Of a DNA stretch of 64,000 nucleotides, positions 50,982-59,624 are shown one piece after another. Each line of letters starts with the position of its first letter. Position 1 is the stretch's first letter. Made by a program: the position numbers and the translations under genes. This DNA is from Flammeovirgaceae bacterium UBA7330 (GTDB lineage Bacteria > Bacteroidota > Bacteroidia > Cytophagales > Cyclobacteriaceae): the NCBI GenBank assembly GCA_002471275.1, contig DKPQ01000014.1, positions 190,674-254,673 of the forward strand, read 5' to 3'. Below the pieces are notes generated by a model, which saw only the letters and a list, made by a program, of their open reading frames with translations, made no database searches and was not told the DNA's origin.

Positions 50982-52297
50982 TATGCTACTGCAGTTTGTG
51001 TTCTACCTTTTACCCTGCCTGACTTCATCATACCTTCGTAATGTCTCATCAGCAGGTAACTTTCAATTTGTTGTAGTGTATCCAGGATCACACCAACCAT
51101 AATCAAAAGGGAAGTACCACCATAAAACTGTGCAAATCCACTATTGACACCTGCGATCATTGCGAAAGCCGGTAGGATAGCGATCAGTGCCAGGAAGAAT
51201 GATCCGGGCAACGTAATCCTTGACATTACACCATCAATAAATTCGGAAGTTTGCTTTCCGGGTTTAATACCTGGAATGAAACCACCATTTCTCTTCATAT
51301 CATCGGCTATCTGATTTGGATTGATCGTGATAGCTGTATAGAAAAATGTGAAGAGTATAATCAGCACGGCAAACAACAGGTTGTACTGCCATGATTGAAT
51401 GTCTGAAAATGTAGTACCGATATATTGAGCAATATCACTTTGCTCTCTCCAGAAACCAGCTAGCATGGCTGGGAGGAACATCAATGACTGTGCAAAGATG
51501 ATCGGCATTACTCCAGAAGAGTTTACTTTCAATGGGATGTACTGACGCTGACCGCCATATACTTTGTTACCCACAACCTGCTTGGCATACTGTACAGGAA
51601 TTCTTCTTACTGCCTGTACGAGAGCCACTGTAGCCATTACAACAAAGAACAATACTACCAGCTCCAGGATAAAAATCAATGCCTGACTCATGCCTCTGGT
51701 CACAGCCTCTGCTACGATACTTCCAGGGAATCTTGAGATGATACCAATCATGATCAACATTGAGATACCATTACCAATTCCTTTGTCAGTGATTCTTTCT
51801 CCTAACCACATACAGAAAATTGTTCCTGAAGTCAAAATTACCATAGACGATAATTTGAATAGAAACTCATTTTCCAGGATGATGGCTTCAGAAGGAATAG
51901 AAGCTGACAAGTAAGCCAGTGACTGAGCCATACATATAAATATGGTCAATACTCTGGTGATTTGATTGATCTTTTTTCGACCGCTATCCCCTTCTTTCTG
52001 TAACTTTTGGAAGTAAGGAACAGCCACAGTCATCAACTGCAATACAATCGATGCTGAAATGTAAGGCATGATACCCAATCCAAATACTGAAGCCCTTTCG
52101 AAGGCTCCTCCAAGAAATGTGTTTAGTAGACCAAATATCCCACCTGCACCTGTCTCCAACTTTGAAGGATCTACTCCAGGAAGAACCACGAAAGATCCGA
52201 GTCTGAAAATGATTAAGAATCCTACTGTATTTAGGATTCTTGTTCTCAGCTCCTCAATGGCGAAAATGTTCCGTATGGTTTGTAAAAACTTCTTCAT
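50981..52297 (-). CDS. secY: Preprotein translocase subunit SecY
   Basis: The 438-residue product has ten membrane helices and SecY landmarks: FGLGIMPYISASIVLQLMT (plug/TM2), GNGISMLIMIGIISR, VNSSGVMPIIFAQSLMFLP and MKRNGGFIPGIKPGKQT. With SecE and SecG it forms the protein-conducting channel. It lies in the spc cluster after rplO. Confidence 0.98.
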   Translation of the reverse strand: MKKFLQTIRNIFAIEELRTRILNTVGFLIIFRLGSFVVLPGVDPSKLETGAGGIFGLLNTFLGGAFERASVFGLGIMPYISASIVLQLMTVAVPYFQKLQKEGDSGRKKINQITRVLTIFICMAQSLAYLSASIPSEAIILENEFLFKLSSMVILTSGTIFCMWLGERITDKGIGNGISMLIMIGIISRFPGSIVAEAVTRGMSQALIFILELVVLFFVVMATVALVQAVRRIPVQYAKQVVGNKVYGGQRQYIPLKVNSSGVMPIIFAQSLMFLPAMLAGFWREQSDIAQYIGTTFSDIQSWQYNLLFAVLIILFTFFYTAITINPNQIADDMKRNGGFIPGIKPGKQTSEFIDGVMSRITLPGSFFLALIAILPAFAMIAGVNSGFAQFYGGTSLLIMVGVILDTLQQIESYLLMRHYEGMMKSGRVKGRTQTAVA

Positions 52298-52298
52298 A

Positions 52299-52748
52299 TT
52301 AACCCTGGACGGTTACTGAACCTCCAGCTTTTTCAATAGCTTCCTGAGCCGAAGTAGAAAATTTATGAGCAGTCACAGCCAATTTTGCTGATAACTCACC
52401 CCTACCTAATATCTTAATTTGATCTGTCTTTCCTACCAATCCGTTTTCTCTCAAAATTTCAGGAGTTACCTCTTTCAATTTCTTTGCTTCACTCAACTTC
52501 TGCAGATCATCAAGATTGATCGGCTTCATCACAATTTTATTGTTGTTTTTGAAACCAAACTTAGGCACCCGTCTTTGAAGAGGCATCTGACCACCTTCAA
52601 AACCTAATTTTCTTGAATAACCAGATCTTGATTGTGCTCCTTTATGACCTCTACCTGAAGTACCTGCCTTACCAGATCCTTGTCCTCTACCAATTCTTTT
52701 TCGACTTTTTGTCGAACCTGTTGCCGGTTTTAATGATTCTAATCTCAT
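52299..52748 (-). CDS. rplO: 50S ribosomal protein L15
   Basis: The ATG at 52748 is preferred to a TTG at 52754, since it clears the rpmD stop and gives MRLESLKPATGSTKSRKRIG. The basic N-terminal half (GRGQGSGKAGTSGRGHKGAQ) and GFEGGQMPLQRRVPKFGF are typical of L15. It is 149 residues long. Confidence 0.97.
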   Translation of the reverse strand: MRLESLKPATGSTKSRKRIGRGQGSGKAGTSGRGHKGAQSRSGYSRKLGFEGGQMPLQRRVPKFGFKNNNKIVMKPINLDDLQKLSEAKKLKEVTPEILRENGLVGKTDQIKILGRGELSAKLAVTAHKFSTSAQEAIEKAGGSVTVQG

Positions 52749-52750
52749 GA

Positions 52751-52930
52751 TCAAAGTTCTTTTACTTCTACAAGATGCTGAACGGCATTAATCATGCCTG
52801 CTACTTGTGGATTCAATTCTTTCTCTACACTCTTACGGATCTTTCCAAGACCCAGGGCTTCAATGGTTTTCTTTTGCCTTTGAGTCCTTTTGATAGTGCT
52901 TCTGGTTTGTGTGATTCTAACTTTTGCCAT
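52751..52930 (-). CDS. rpmD: 50S ribosomal protein L30
   Basis: The start at 52930 gives MAKVRITQTRSTIKRTQRQK, the usual L30 beginning; the ATG at 52936 adds only Met-Thr and overlaps the rpsE stop. Product 59 residues, with LGLGKIRKSVEKE and GMINAVQHLVEVKEL. Confidence 0.97.
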   Translation of the reverse strand: MAKVRITQTRSTIKRTQRQKKTIEALGLGKIRKSVEKELNPQVAGMINAVQHLVEVKEL

Positions 52931-52935
52931 TGTCA

Positions 52936-53454
52936 TTAACCATTAAAAACTTTTTCCAACTCTACTCCTCTTTGCTTGGCTACTGAGAAAGGATCTCTCA
53001 TTTTAAACAATGCATCAAAAGTTGCCTTAACCACGTTGTGTGGGTTTGATGAACCTTTGGACTTCGCCAAAACATCATGAATTCCAGCACTTTCCAACAC
53101 AGCACGCATCGCTCCACCAGCTATTACTCCTGTACCAGCGGCTGCAGGTTTTAGCAATACCAGGCCTCCACCGTATTTTCCAATAGCGTCGTGAGGCACA
53201 GTACCTTTAAAAATAGGTACACGAACGAGATTCTTTTTGGCATCATCCACACCTTTGGTAATAGCATCCGTTACCTCATTGGCTTTACCCAATCCGTAAC
53301 CTACCACACCATTACTGTCTCCAACGACCACGATTGCTGAGAAGCTAAATCTTCTACCACCTTTTACAACCTTCGCAACCCTCTTGATGGCTACTACCCG
53401 TTCCTTGAGGTCGATTTCGCTCGCTTTGATTGCCTTGATATTGCTCTGTGTCAT
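52936..53454 (-). CDS. rpsE: 30S ribosomal protein S5
   Basis: The 172-residue product has LKERVVAIKRVAKVVKGGRR, FSFSAIVVVGDSNGVVGYGLG and KPAAAGTGVIAGGAMRAVLE. S5 shapes decoding fidelity and mRNA helicase activity. It lies between rplR and rpmD. Confidence 0.98.
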   Translation of the reverse strand: MTQSNIKAIKASEIDLKERVVAIKRVAKVVKGGRRFSFSAIVVVGDSNGVVGYGLGKANEVTDAITKGVDDAKKNLVRVPIFKGTVPHDAIGKYGGGLVLLKPAAAGTGVIAGGAMRAVLESAGIHDVLAKSKGSSNPHNVVKATFDALFKMRDPFSVAKQRGVELEKVFNG

Positions 53455-53463
53455 TATAATTTC

Positions 53464-53811
53464 TTAAAATTTAATTCCTCCCTCACGGACTCCTTCAGCA
53501 AATGCTTTCACACGACCGTGATAAGGATATCCATTCCTGTCAAAAACTACGGTATTCAACCCTGCTTCCTTCACCTTCTCAGCCAATTTCTTACCTACTT
53601 CTTTAGAACTTTCTACGTTCAAGACATCTTTTCCAATCTCTTTGGAAGAGATAGCAGCCATGGTGACTCCTTTGACATCATCAATGACTTGTGCGTAGAT
53701 GGCACGGTTGCTTCTGAAAACTGATAATCTTGGTCGTTCAGCAGTACCGCTGATCTTCCTGCGGATCCCCAGCTTTATTCTTTTCCTTCTTTGAATCTTA
53801 GTTACAGCCAT
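53464..53811 (-). CDS. rplR: 50S ribosomal protein L18
   Basis: The 115-residue product has KIQRRKRIKLGIRRKISGTA, RPRLSVFRSNRAIYAQVIDD and the tail YHGRVKAFAEGVREGGIKF. It binds 5S rRNA. Close spacing with rplF and rpsE. Confidence 0.98.
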   Translation of the reverse strand: MAVTKIQRRKRIKLGIRRKISGTAERPRLSVFRSNRAIYAQVIDDVKGVTMAAISSKEIGKDVLNVESSKEVGKKLAEKVKEAGLNTVVFDRNGYPYHGRVKAFAEGVREGGIKF

Positions 53812-53819
53812 TTTAAATT

Positions 53820-54371
53820 CTATTTAGCAGCAGTTTTACCAGCTTTCCTTCGTACATACTCACCCAGGTATCGAACACCTTTTCCTTTATATGGTTCAAC
53901 AGGCCTCAAGGATTTGATTTTTGCAGCGATTTGTCCAACAAGTTGCTTGTCAATTCCATCAATCGTTACAATGGGATTCTTACCTTTTTCAGTCTCAGCT
54001 GTTGCTTTGATCTCCGGAGGCAGCGCCATGTATATACTATGAGAATATCCAAGACTCAGCTCAAGCAGATTTCCCTGAACAGTTGCTTTATATCCAACCC
54101 CTACCAGTTCCAGCTTGTGCTGATAACCCTTTTCTACTCCAATGACCATGTTATTGATCAGTGAACGGTACAGACCATGAGCAGCTTTGTGTCGCTTTTG
54201 CTCTGTAGGACGCTCTACTATCAAAGTCCTGTCCTCCAACTTTACAGTCAGATCAGGATTGATCTCCTGTGAAAGTTCTCCTTTCGGACCTTTTACACTT
54301 ACCGTTGATTTGTTAATGGTGACATTAACATTCTCAGGTAATTCTATGGGTGCTTTGCCTATTCTCGACAT
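53820..54371 (-). CDS. rplF: 50S ribosomal protein L6
   Basis: The 183-residue product starts MSRIGKAPIELPENVNVTIN and has LELVGVGYKATVQGNLLELS and the C-terminal RPVEPYKGKGVRYLGEYVRR. L6 lies near the sarcin-ricin loop. Normal length. Confidence 0.98.
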   Translation of the reverse strand: MSRIGKAPIELPENVNVTINKSTVSVKGPKGELSQEINPDLTVKLEDRTLIVERPTEQKRHKAAHGLYRSLINNMVIGVEKGYQHKLELVGVGYKATVQGNLLELSLGYSHSIYMALPPEIKATAETEKGKNPIVTIDGIDKQLVGQIAAKIKSLRPVEPYKGKGVRYLGEYVRRKAGKTAAK

Positions 54372-54390
54372 TTCTCTTCAGTTCGTATAA

Positions 54391-54789
54391 TTAATATACA
54401 TAACACAAGACTTCTCCGCCTATGTGTTGTGATCTAGCTTCTTTATCAGAAATCACTCCTCTCGATGTCGAGAGAATAGCGATTCCCAAACCATTCAATA
54501 CTCTTGGCAGACTCTCAGCATCTGCAAATTTCCTTAGACCCGGCTTACTTATTCTTTCAAGCTTGGTGATAGCAGACTGCTTGGTCTGAGTATTGTACTT
54601 CAATGCAATTTTGATAATGCCCTGCTTATCATCTTCGACGAACTTATAGTTCCGGATAAATCCTTTGTCATGAAGCACTTTCGTCATCTCCTTCTTTAAG
54701 TTAGAAGCAGGAACTTCCACAATGCGATGATTGGCATTGATAGCGTTTCTTATCCTAGTTAAAAAGTCCGCAATCGGATCTGTTACCAT
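54391..54789 (-). CDS. rpsH: 30S ribosomal protein S8
   Basis: The start at 54789 gives MVTDPIADFLTRIRNA, the family start; upstream codons in the frame run through a hairpin and are not coding. Product 132 residues, ending STSRGVISDKEARSQHIGGE then VLCYVY. In E. coli S8 is the repressor of the spc operon. Here the gene has its own promoter and hairpin upstream (54807-54830). Confidence 0.97.
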   Translation of the reverse strand: MVTDPIADFLTRIRNAINANHRIVEVPASNLKKEMTKVLHDKGFIRNYKFVEDDKQGIIKIALKYNTQTKQSAITKLERISKPGLRKFADAESLPRVLNGLGIAILSTSRGVISDKEARSQHIGGEVLCYVY

Positions 54790-54806
54790 TTCTTTTACAA
54801 TTAAAA

Positions 54807-54820
54807 CCCCCAAAAAGGGG
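54807..54820 (-). promoter_or_regulatory. C4-T5-G4 hairpin in front of rpsH
   Basis: On the minus strand CCCC-TTTTT-GGGG forms a short stem followed by TTTT, between rpsN and rpsH. It may be a weak terminator for upstream transcripts or the 5' stem-loop of a transcript from the promoter at 54823. Confidence 0.6.
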
Positions 54821-54822
54821 TG

Positions 54823-54830
54823 CAAAATTA
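54823..54830 (-). promoter_or_regulatory. Internal promoter element before rpsH
   Basis: TAATTTTG on the minus strand is a perfect TAnnTTTG match, 33 bases before the rpsH ATG. A TTG is present 25 bases upstream, slightly far. Confidence 0.5.
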
Positions 54831-54868
54831 ATTAATATTTTTGATATATTTTACTCAATCTAATGAGA

Positions 54869-55138
54869 TTACCAACTTGCTTTAGTTACTCCAGGAATTT
54901 TACCTTCTGAAGCCATCTCTCGGAACGTAACCCTTGAGATACCAAATTTCCTCATATAACCCTTTGGTCTACCGGTAAGCTTGCATCGATTGTGGAGTCT
55001 CACCTTAGAAGAATTTCTTGGCAGTTTATCCAAAGCCTGGTAATCACCAGCTTCTTTAAGCGCAGCTCTTTTCTCAGCGAATCGAGCGACAAGCTTCTCT
55101 CTTTTTCTTTCTCTTGCTTTTATTGATTCTTTAGCCAT
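54869..55138 (-). CDS. rpsN: 30S ribosomal protein S14
   Basis: The 89-residue product has AKESIKARERKREKLVARFA, LPRNSSKVRLHNRCKLTGRP and FGISRVTFREMASEGKIPGV. It is the long, zinc-free (C-minus) S14. About 80 bases separate it from rpsH, the largest gap in the spc cluster. Confidence 0.98.
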   Translation of the reverse strand: MAKESIKARERKREKLVARFAEKRAALKEAGDYQALDKLPRNSSKVRLHNRCKLTGRPKGYMRKFGISRVTFREMASEGKIPGVTKASW

Positions 55139-55144
55139 AAGAAA

Positions 55145-55699
55145 TTAATTTTTTCCGGTTACAAACGGTAATCCAAATGCTTTCAACAGGGTAAAACTTT
55201 CTTCATCAGTTTGTGCTGTTGTGACAAACGTGATGTCCATACCCGTAATTTTATTTACTTTATCTATACTGATTTCAGGGAAAATGATTTGCTCCTTAAT
55301 TCCTAAAGTATAGTTACCTCTTCCATCGAATCCTCTTTCTTTGATTCCTCTAAAGTCTCTTACCCTTGGAAGAGCGACAGTCATTAGACGATCAAGGAAT
55401 TCATACATCTTATCACCTCTTAGAGTCACTTTTGCTCCAATCGGCATTCCTTCTCTCAACTTAAAGTTTGATACGGAATTTTTAGCGATTGTGGGAACGG
55501 CTTTCTGACCAGTGATGATCGACAATTCTTCAACACCTACATCAACCAATTTCTTATCTGCTACTGCTTCACCAATACCTTTGTTAATAGATATCTTAAC
55601 AAGCTTGGGAACCTCCATAACAGACTTATACTGGAACTTCTCCTTTAAAGCCGGAACAATTTCCGCTAAATATTTTTCTTTTAATCTCGGTTTAGTCAT
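55145..55699 (-). CDS. rplE: 50S ribosomal protein L5
   Basis: The ATG at 55699 gives MTKPRLKEKYLAEIVPALKE; the longer frame to 55780 reads through rplX and is not used. Product 184 residues with PKLVKISINKGIGEAVADKK and RVRDFRGIKERGFDGRGNYT. It binds 5S rRNA. It overlaps the rplX end by 8 bases. Confidence 0.97.
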   Translation of the reverse strand: MTKPRLKEKYLAEIVPALKEKFQYKSVMEVPKLVKISINKGIGEAVADKKLVDVGVEELSIITGQKAVPTIAKNSVSNFKLREGMPIGAKVTLRGDKMYEFLDRLMTVALPRVRDFRGIKERGFDGRGNYTLGIKEQIIFPEISIDKVNKITGMDITFVTTAQTDEESFTLLKAFGLPFVTGKN

Positions 55700-56033
55700 T
55701 CGTGATAAACTCTCCTGATTTTTTTGAATACCTCTGTAATTTTCCGCTCTCATTCTTCTTTCTGCCGATCCTGGTTGCATCTCCTGATGAAGGATCTACT
55801 ACCATCAGATTGCTGATATGGATAGCAGCTTCTGTTTGCTCACGTCCACCTTCAGGATTCTTTGCTGATGGCTTCACATGTTTAGTTACGATATTGACAC
55901 CTTCAACAAATGCTCTGTATCGGTCAGTAAGCACTTCAAGCACTTTACCGGTTTTACCTTTATCATTTCCAGCAATAACTTTTACGGTATCACCTTTCCT
56001 GATATGAATTTTTATTTTATTGGTATTCTTCAT
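55692..56033 (-). CDS. rplX: 50S ribosomal protein L24
   Basis: The 113-residue product has the KOW motif HIRKGDTVKVIAGNDKGKTG near the start, then VEGVNIVTKHVKPSAKNPEG and HISNLMVVDPSSGDATRIGR. It starts 23S rRNA folding. Confidence 0.98.
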   Translation of the reverse strand: MKNTNKIKIHIRKGDTVKVIAGNDKGKTGKVLEVLTDRYRAFVEGVNIVTKHVKPSAKNPEGGREQTEAAIHISNLMVVDPSSGDATRIGRKKNESGKLQRYSKKSGEFITND

Positions 56034-56035
56034 GA

Positions 56036-56404
56036 TTAAAGTACTTCAGGTGCCAATGAAACAATCTTCATAAACTGCTTTTCTCTAAGCTCTCTTGCCA
56101 CAGGTCCAAAGATCCTGGTTCCTCGAGGCTCGTTGTTAGGGTTTAATAAAACCGCTGCATTGTCCTCAAATCGGATATATGACCCGTCTTTTCTTCTAAC
56201 TTCTTTCTTTGTTCGAACGATGACCGCTTTGGAAACAGTACCTTTCTTCAAGCTACTTGAAGTCAAAGCAGACTTCACTGATACTACAATGGTATCACCC
56301 ACTGAAGCGTATCTTCTTTTGGTGCCACCTAGCACACGGATACAAAGAACCTCTTTAGCTCCACTATTATCCGCTACATTTAATCTTGATTCCTGCTGTA
56401 TCAT
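56036..56404 (-). CDS. rplN: 50S ribosomal protein L14
   Basis: The 122-residue product begins MIQQESRLNVADNSGAKEVL and has GDTIVVSVKSAL, RFEDNAAVLLNPNNEPRGTR and FGPVARELREKQFMKIVSLA. Standard length. Confidence 0.98.
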   Translation of the reverse strand: MIQQESRLNVADNSGAKEVLCIRVLGGTKRRYASVGDTIVVSVKSALTSSSLKKGTVSKAVIVRTKKEVRRKDGSYIRFEDNAAVLLNPNNEPRGTRIFGPVARELREKQFMKIVSLAPEVL

Positions 56405-56405
56405 T

Positions 56406-56660
56406 TTATTTAGCCCGTTCGATTATTTCTACCAATCTCCACCGCTTACTTTTGCTCAAGGGACGAGTCTCCATGATGCGTACAGTATCACCGATACCAC
56501 ACTCATTTTTCTCATCGTGAGCAGTAAACTTGGTGGTCTTTCTGATGAATTTACCATAGATAGGGTGTTTCACCTTTCTGCTGACGGTGACAGTAATGCT
56601 TTTTTGCATTTTGTTGCTCACTACCTGACCAACCCGTTCTTTACGCAAATTTCTTTCCAT
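56406..56660 (-). CDS. rpsQ: 30S ribosomal protein S17
   Basis: The 84-residue product has RNLRKERVGQVVSNKMQKSI, HPIYGKFIRKTTKFTAHDEK and GDTVRIMETRPLSKSKRWRL. It is an OB-fold small-subunit protein. Confidence 0.98.
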   Translation of the reverse strand: MERNLRKERVGQVVSNKMQKSITVTVSRKVKHPIYGKFIRKTTKFTAHDEKNECGIGDTVRIMETRPLSKSKRWRLVEIIERAK

Positions 56661-56663
56661 CGA

Positions 56664-56858
56664 TTATTTACTTAATTCTTTTGCCCTAATTTCTGTCTGG
56701 ATCCTGGCTACCAGTTTTCTGGTCTCCTTGATCTTCATTGGATTTTCAATAGGGGTTACACTATGCGCAAATTTCAATTTGCTATAACTTTCTTTTTCTA
56801 CAGCCAACTTGCTCTTCAGCTCGTCCAGGCTAAGTCCTCTCAATTCTGAATTTTTCAT
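56664..56858 (-). CDS. rpmC: 50S ribosomal protein L29
   Basis: The 64-residue product has SELRGLSLDELKSKLAVEKE and NPMKIKETRKLVARIQTEIR, the helical hairpin of L29 at the tunnel exit. It overlaps the rplP stop by 4 bases. Confidence 0.97.
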   Translation of the reverse strand: MKNSELRGLSLDELKSKLAVEKESYSKLKFAHSVTPIENPMKIKETRKLVARIQTEIRAKELSK

Positions 56859-57277
56859 GTTCCCTGATAGTCTCTTCTTACAACGAACTTAGTTTTAATA
56901 GGAAGCTTCTGTGCTGCTAACCTCAAGGCTTCATTCGCCAAATCGGTAGTAACTCCTGTAGCTTCGAACAGTACAGTACCTGGTTTCACTACAGCTACCC
57001 AATATTCCGGCGCTCCTTTTCCTTTACCCATCCTTACTTCAGCAGGCTTTTTAGTCACAGGCTTATCAGGAAAAATCCTGATCCATACCTGTCCTTCTCT
57101 CTTCATCGCTCTTGTCATCGCGATACGAGCAGCCTCTAGCTGTCTACTGGTGATCCAGCCCGGCTCCAATGACTTAATGCCAAAATTGCCAAAGGATAAA
57201 GTATGACCTCTCTGGGCAATACCTTTGATTCTCCCTTTCTGCTTCTTTCTAAATTTCGTTCGTTTCGGCTGTAGCAT
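56855..57277 (-). CDS. rplP: 50S ribosomal protein L16
   Basis: The 140-residue product begins MLQPKRTKFRKKQKGRIKGI and has SFGNFGIKSLEPGWITSRQL, VWIRIFPDKPVTKKPAEVRM and GKGKGAPEYWVAVVKPGTVL. It sits near the A site. Confidence 0.98.
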   Translation of the reverse strand: MLQPKRTKFRKKQKGRIKGIAQRGHTLSFGNFGIKSLEPGWITSRQLEAARIAMTRAMKREGQVWIRIFPDKPVTKKPAEVRMGKGKGAPEYWVAVVKPGTVLFEATGVTTDLANEALRLAAQKLPIKTKFVVRRDYQGT

Positions 57278-57298
57278 TTTTTATAATACTTTTAGAAA

Positions 57299-58042
57299 TT
57301 ATCTTCTCTGTTTTCTATTTGGAGGCCCATCACCTCTTCTTCTTGGTCCGCCTGGTGCATTGGATGAACCACCTCCTGCTCCACCAGTCATTCCGACGTT
57401 AGGAGAAAGGTCTCTTTTACCAAATACCTCACCTTTGAAGATCCAAACTTTGATACCAATCTTACCATATACAGTGTGTGCCTCTGAAATAGCATAGTCA
57501 ATATCCGCTCTTAGTGTGTGCAAAGGAATTCTACCTTCCTTGTATTGCTCTGATCGAGCCATCTCAGCACCACCAAGACGTCCTGAAACTTTTATTTTGA
57601 TTCCCTGAGCTCCTACTCGCATAGAGGAGGCGATCGCCTGCTTCATGGCTCTTCTGTAAGAAATCCTGGCTTCTAATTGCTGAGCCACAGACTCACCAAC
57701 CAATTTAGCATCCAGCTCAGGTCTCTTAATCTCAAAAATATTGATCTGAAGGTCTTTTCCGGTGATTTTCTTCAACTCCTCTTTGATCTTGTCTACCTCA
57801 GAACCACCTTTACCAATCACTACTCCTGGTCGTGCAGTATGCACAGTCAGGGTAATTCTTTTTAGCGTGCGCTCAATCACTACCCTTGAAATACCTCCTT
57901 TGGGGATCCTGGCACTGATATATTCACGGATCTTGTGGTCTTCAACGATTTTGTCACTAAAGTCTTTTCCGCCAAACCAGGCAGAGTCCCAGCCTTTAAC
58001 AACTCCTAATCTAAAACCAACCGGGTTAACCTTCTGTCCCAT
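57299..58042 (-). CDS. rpsC: 30S ribosomal protein S3
   Basis: The 247-residue product has GQKVNPVGFRLGVVKGWDSA, a KH domain (RPGVVIGKGGSEVDKIKEEL) and RISYRRAMKQAIASSMRVGA. The C-terminus is a Gly/Pro/Arg-rich tail (GGAGGGSSNAPGGPRRRGDG). S3 forms part of the mRNA entry tunnel. Confidence 0.98.
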   Translation of the reverse strand: MGQKVNPVGFRLGVVKGWDSAWFGGKDFSDKIVEDHKIREYISARIPKGGISRVVIERTLKRITLTVHTARPGVVIGKGGSEVDKIKEELKKITGKDLQINIFEIKRPELDAKLVGESVAQQLEARISYRRAMKQAIASSMRVGAQGIKIKVSGRLGGAEMARSEQYKEGRIPLHTLRADIDYAISEAHTVYGKIGIKVWIFKGEVFGKRDLSPNVGMTGGAGGGSSNAPGGPRRRGDGPPNRKQRR

Positions 58043-58516
58043 TTATTTTTCTTCTTTTTCTTTTGCTGTAACAATGTTTTCGCTCTGATCACCTACAACA
58101 ATGGTGACGTGATTGGATCTTTTTCGGATCCTATGAGCCCTACCCTGAGGAGCTGGTCTCAACCTTTTAAGGATACGAGCACTATCTACATAGATCTCTT
58201 TTACTACCAGGTCAGCTTCCTCAATCTTCACATCTTCATTGGCAGCCTGCCAGTCAGCAATGGCTGTCAATAGTAATTTCTCTATCACTCCTGAAGCAGC
58301 ATGCGTATCAAATTTCAATACGTTCAACGCATAATTTACCCGCTGTCCTCTGATCATATCAGCTACCAATCGCATCTTACGAGGAGAGGTAGGAACATTT
58401 CTTAGAGATGATTTTACCGGACCTAGCTGTCCTGCATTCTCCTCTTTGAATTTCTTAAGCTCTTCCTTCTTCAGGCGTATCTTAACCGATTTCTTTAGTT
58501 TCTTTTCTGCCTCCAT
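58043..58516 (-). CDS. rplV: 50S ribosomal protein L22 with N-terminal extension
   Basis: The L22 core starts near residue 37 (SLRNVPTSPRKMRLVADMIR) and ends with RRLRPAPQGRAHRIRKRSNH-type sequence. A charged N-terminal extension of about 35 residues (MEAEKKLKKSVKIRLKKEEL) makes it 157 residues long, as in other Bacteroidota. Its hairpin lines the exit tunnel. Confidence 0.97.
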   Translation of the reverse strand: MEAEKKLKKSVKIRLKKEELKKFKEENAGQLGPVKSSLRNVPTSPRKMRLVADMIRGQRVNYALNVLKFDTHAASGVIEKLLLTAIADWQAANEDVKIEEADLVVKEIYVDSARILKRLRPAPQGRAHRIRKRSNHVTIVVGDQSENIVTAKEKEEK

Positions 58517-58522
58517 CTGAGT

Positions 58523-58801
58523 TTATCTTTTACCCTTGTCTTTCTTTGCAATGTGACCACGGAAATTTCTGGTTGGAGAAAATTCACCTAGCTTGTGACC
58601 TACCATGTTTTCAGTTACAAACACAGGAATGAATTTATTTCCATTGTGTACTGCGAAGGTGTGTCCAACGAAGTCAGGTGAGATCATAGATCTTCTAGAC
58701 CATGTCTTGATGACTGATTTCTTACCAGACTCATTCATTGTATCCACTTTCTTCTCGAGTCTGAAATCTATATATGGACCTTTTTTTAGTGATCTTGCCA
58801 T
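58523..58801 (-). CDS. rpsS: 30S ribosomal protein S19
   Basis: The 92-residue product starts MARSLKKGPYIDFRLEKKVD and has TWSRRSMISPDFVGHTFAVH and HKLGEFSPTRNFRGHIAKKD. It overlaps the rplB stop by one base. Confidence 0.98.
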   Translation of the reverse strand: MARSLKKGPYIDFRLEKKVDTMNESGKKSVIKTWSRRSMISPDFVGHTFAVHNGNKFIPVFVTENMVGHKLGEFSPTRNFRGHIAKKDKGKR

Positions 58802-59622
58802 TATTTCCTCTTGGTTATGATCAGATTATTAGAATATTTATTCGGATTCCTGGTTTTCTTACCCTTGGTATACAAGCCATTTCTTGACCTGGGGTGTCCA
58901 CCTGAAGCACGTCCTTCACCACCACCCATTGGATGATCGACAGGGTTCATTGCAACGGCTCTTACTCGTGGTCTTCTACCCAACCATCTATTTCTACCTG
59001 CTTTTCCTAGTCTCACGTTCATGTGGTCTGCATTGGAAACAGAACCAATCGTAGCATAGCAAGTAGTCAATACCAACCTCATTTCACCGCTAGGTAATTT
59101 CAGCGTGGCATATTTTCCTTCTCGAGCAACCAACTGTGCATAAGATCCAGCGCTTCTAGCGAGTGATGCACCCTTACCAGGTTTAATTTCGATGTTGTGA
59201 ATGATAGTACCGAGAGGAATATCAGAAAGTGGAAGCGCATTACCTACTTCAGGAGCTACTCCAGGACCTGATACGATCTCTGTATCAACTTTTAGGTTCG
59301 ATGGGGCCAGAATGTATCTTTTCTCACCATCTGCATAGAAAAGCAATGCGATTCTTGCTGTACGAACCGGATCATACTCAATAGACTTCACTGTGGCATT
59401 GATGCCATGCTTATCTCTTTTGAAATCTATGATCCTCAATTTCTTTTTATGACCACCACCAACGTTTCTGATCGTCATCTTACCCTGGCCATTTCTACCA
59501 CCTTTTCTCCTGTTAATGGTAACGAGAGATTTCTCGGGGGTACTTGTGGTCAATTGATCAAATACCGGTGCTGTTCTGTACCTTGTTCCTGGTGTTACTG
59601 GTCTTAGTTTCTTAACAGCCAT
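58801..59622 (-). CDS. rplB: 50S ribosomal protein L2
   Basis: The 273-residue product has TPGTRYRTAPVFDQLTTSTP, RIALLFYADGEKRYILAPSN, GRNRWLGRRPRVRAVAMNPV and HPMGGGEGRASGGHPRSRNG, with the conserved His of the peptidyl-transferase region. Normal length. Confidence 0.98.
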   Translation of the reverse strand: MAVKKLRPVTPGTRYRTAPVFDQLTTSTPEKSLVTINRRKGGRNGQGKMTIRNVGGGHKKKLRIIDFKRDKHGINATVKSIEYDPVRTARIALLFYADGEKRYILAPSNLKVDTEIVSGPGVAPEVGNALPLSDIPLGTIIHNIEIKPGKGASLARSAGSYAQLVAREGKYATLKLPSGEMRLVLTTCYATIGSVSNADHMNVRLGKAGRNRWLGRRPRVRAVAMNPVDHPMGGGEGRASGGHPRSRNGLYTKGKKTRNPNKYSNNLIITKRK

Positions 59623-59624
59623 AA

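Noticed and set aside
54790..54825. Upstream extension of rpsH to a TTG at 54825
   Set aside because: The TTG is part of the minus-7 element and the extension is the hairpin; the family start is MVTDPIADFL at 54789.
55700..55780. Upstream extension of rplE
   Set aside because: It overlaps rplX in another frame and adds residues not seen in L5; the start at 55699 matches the family.
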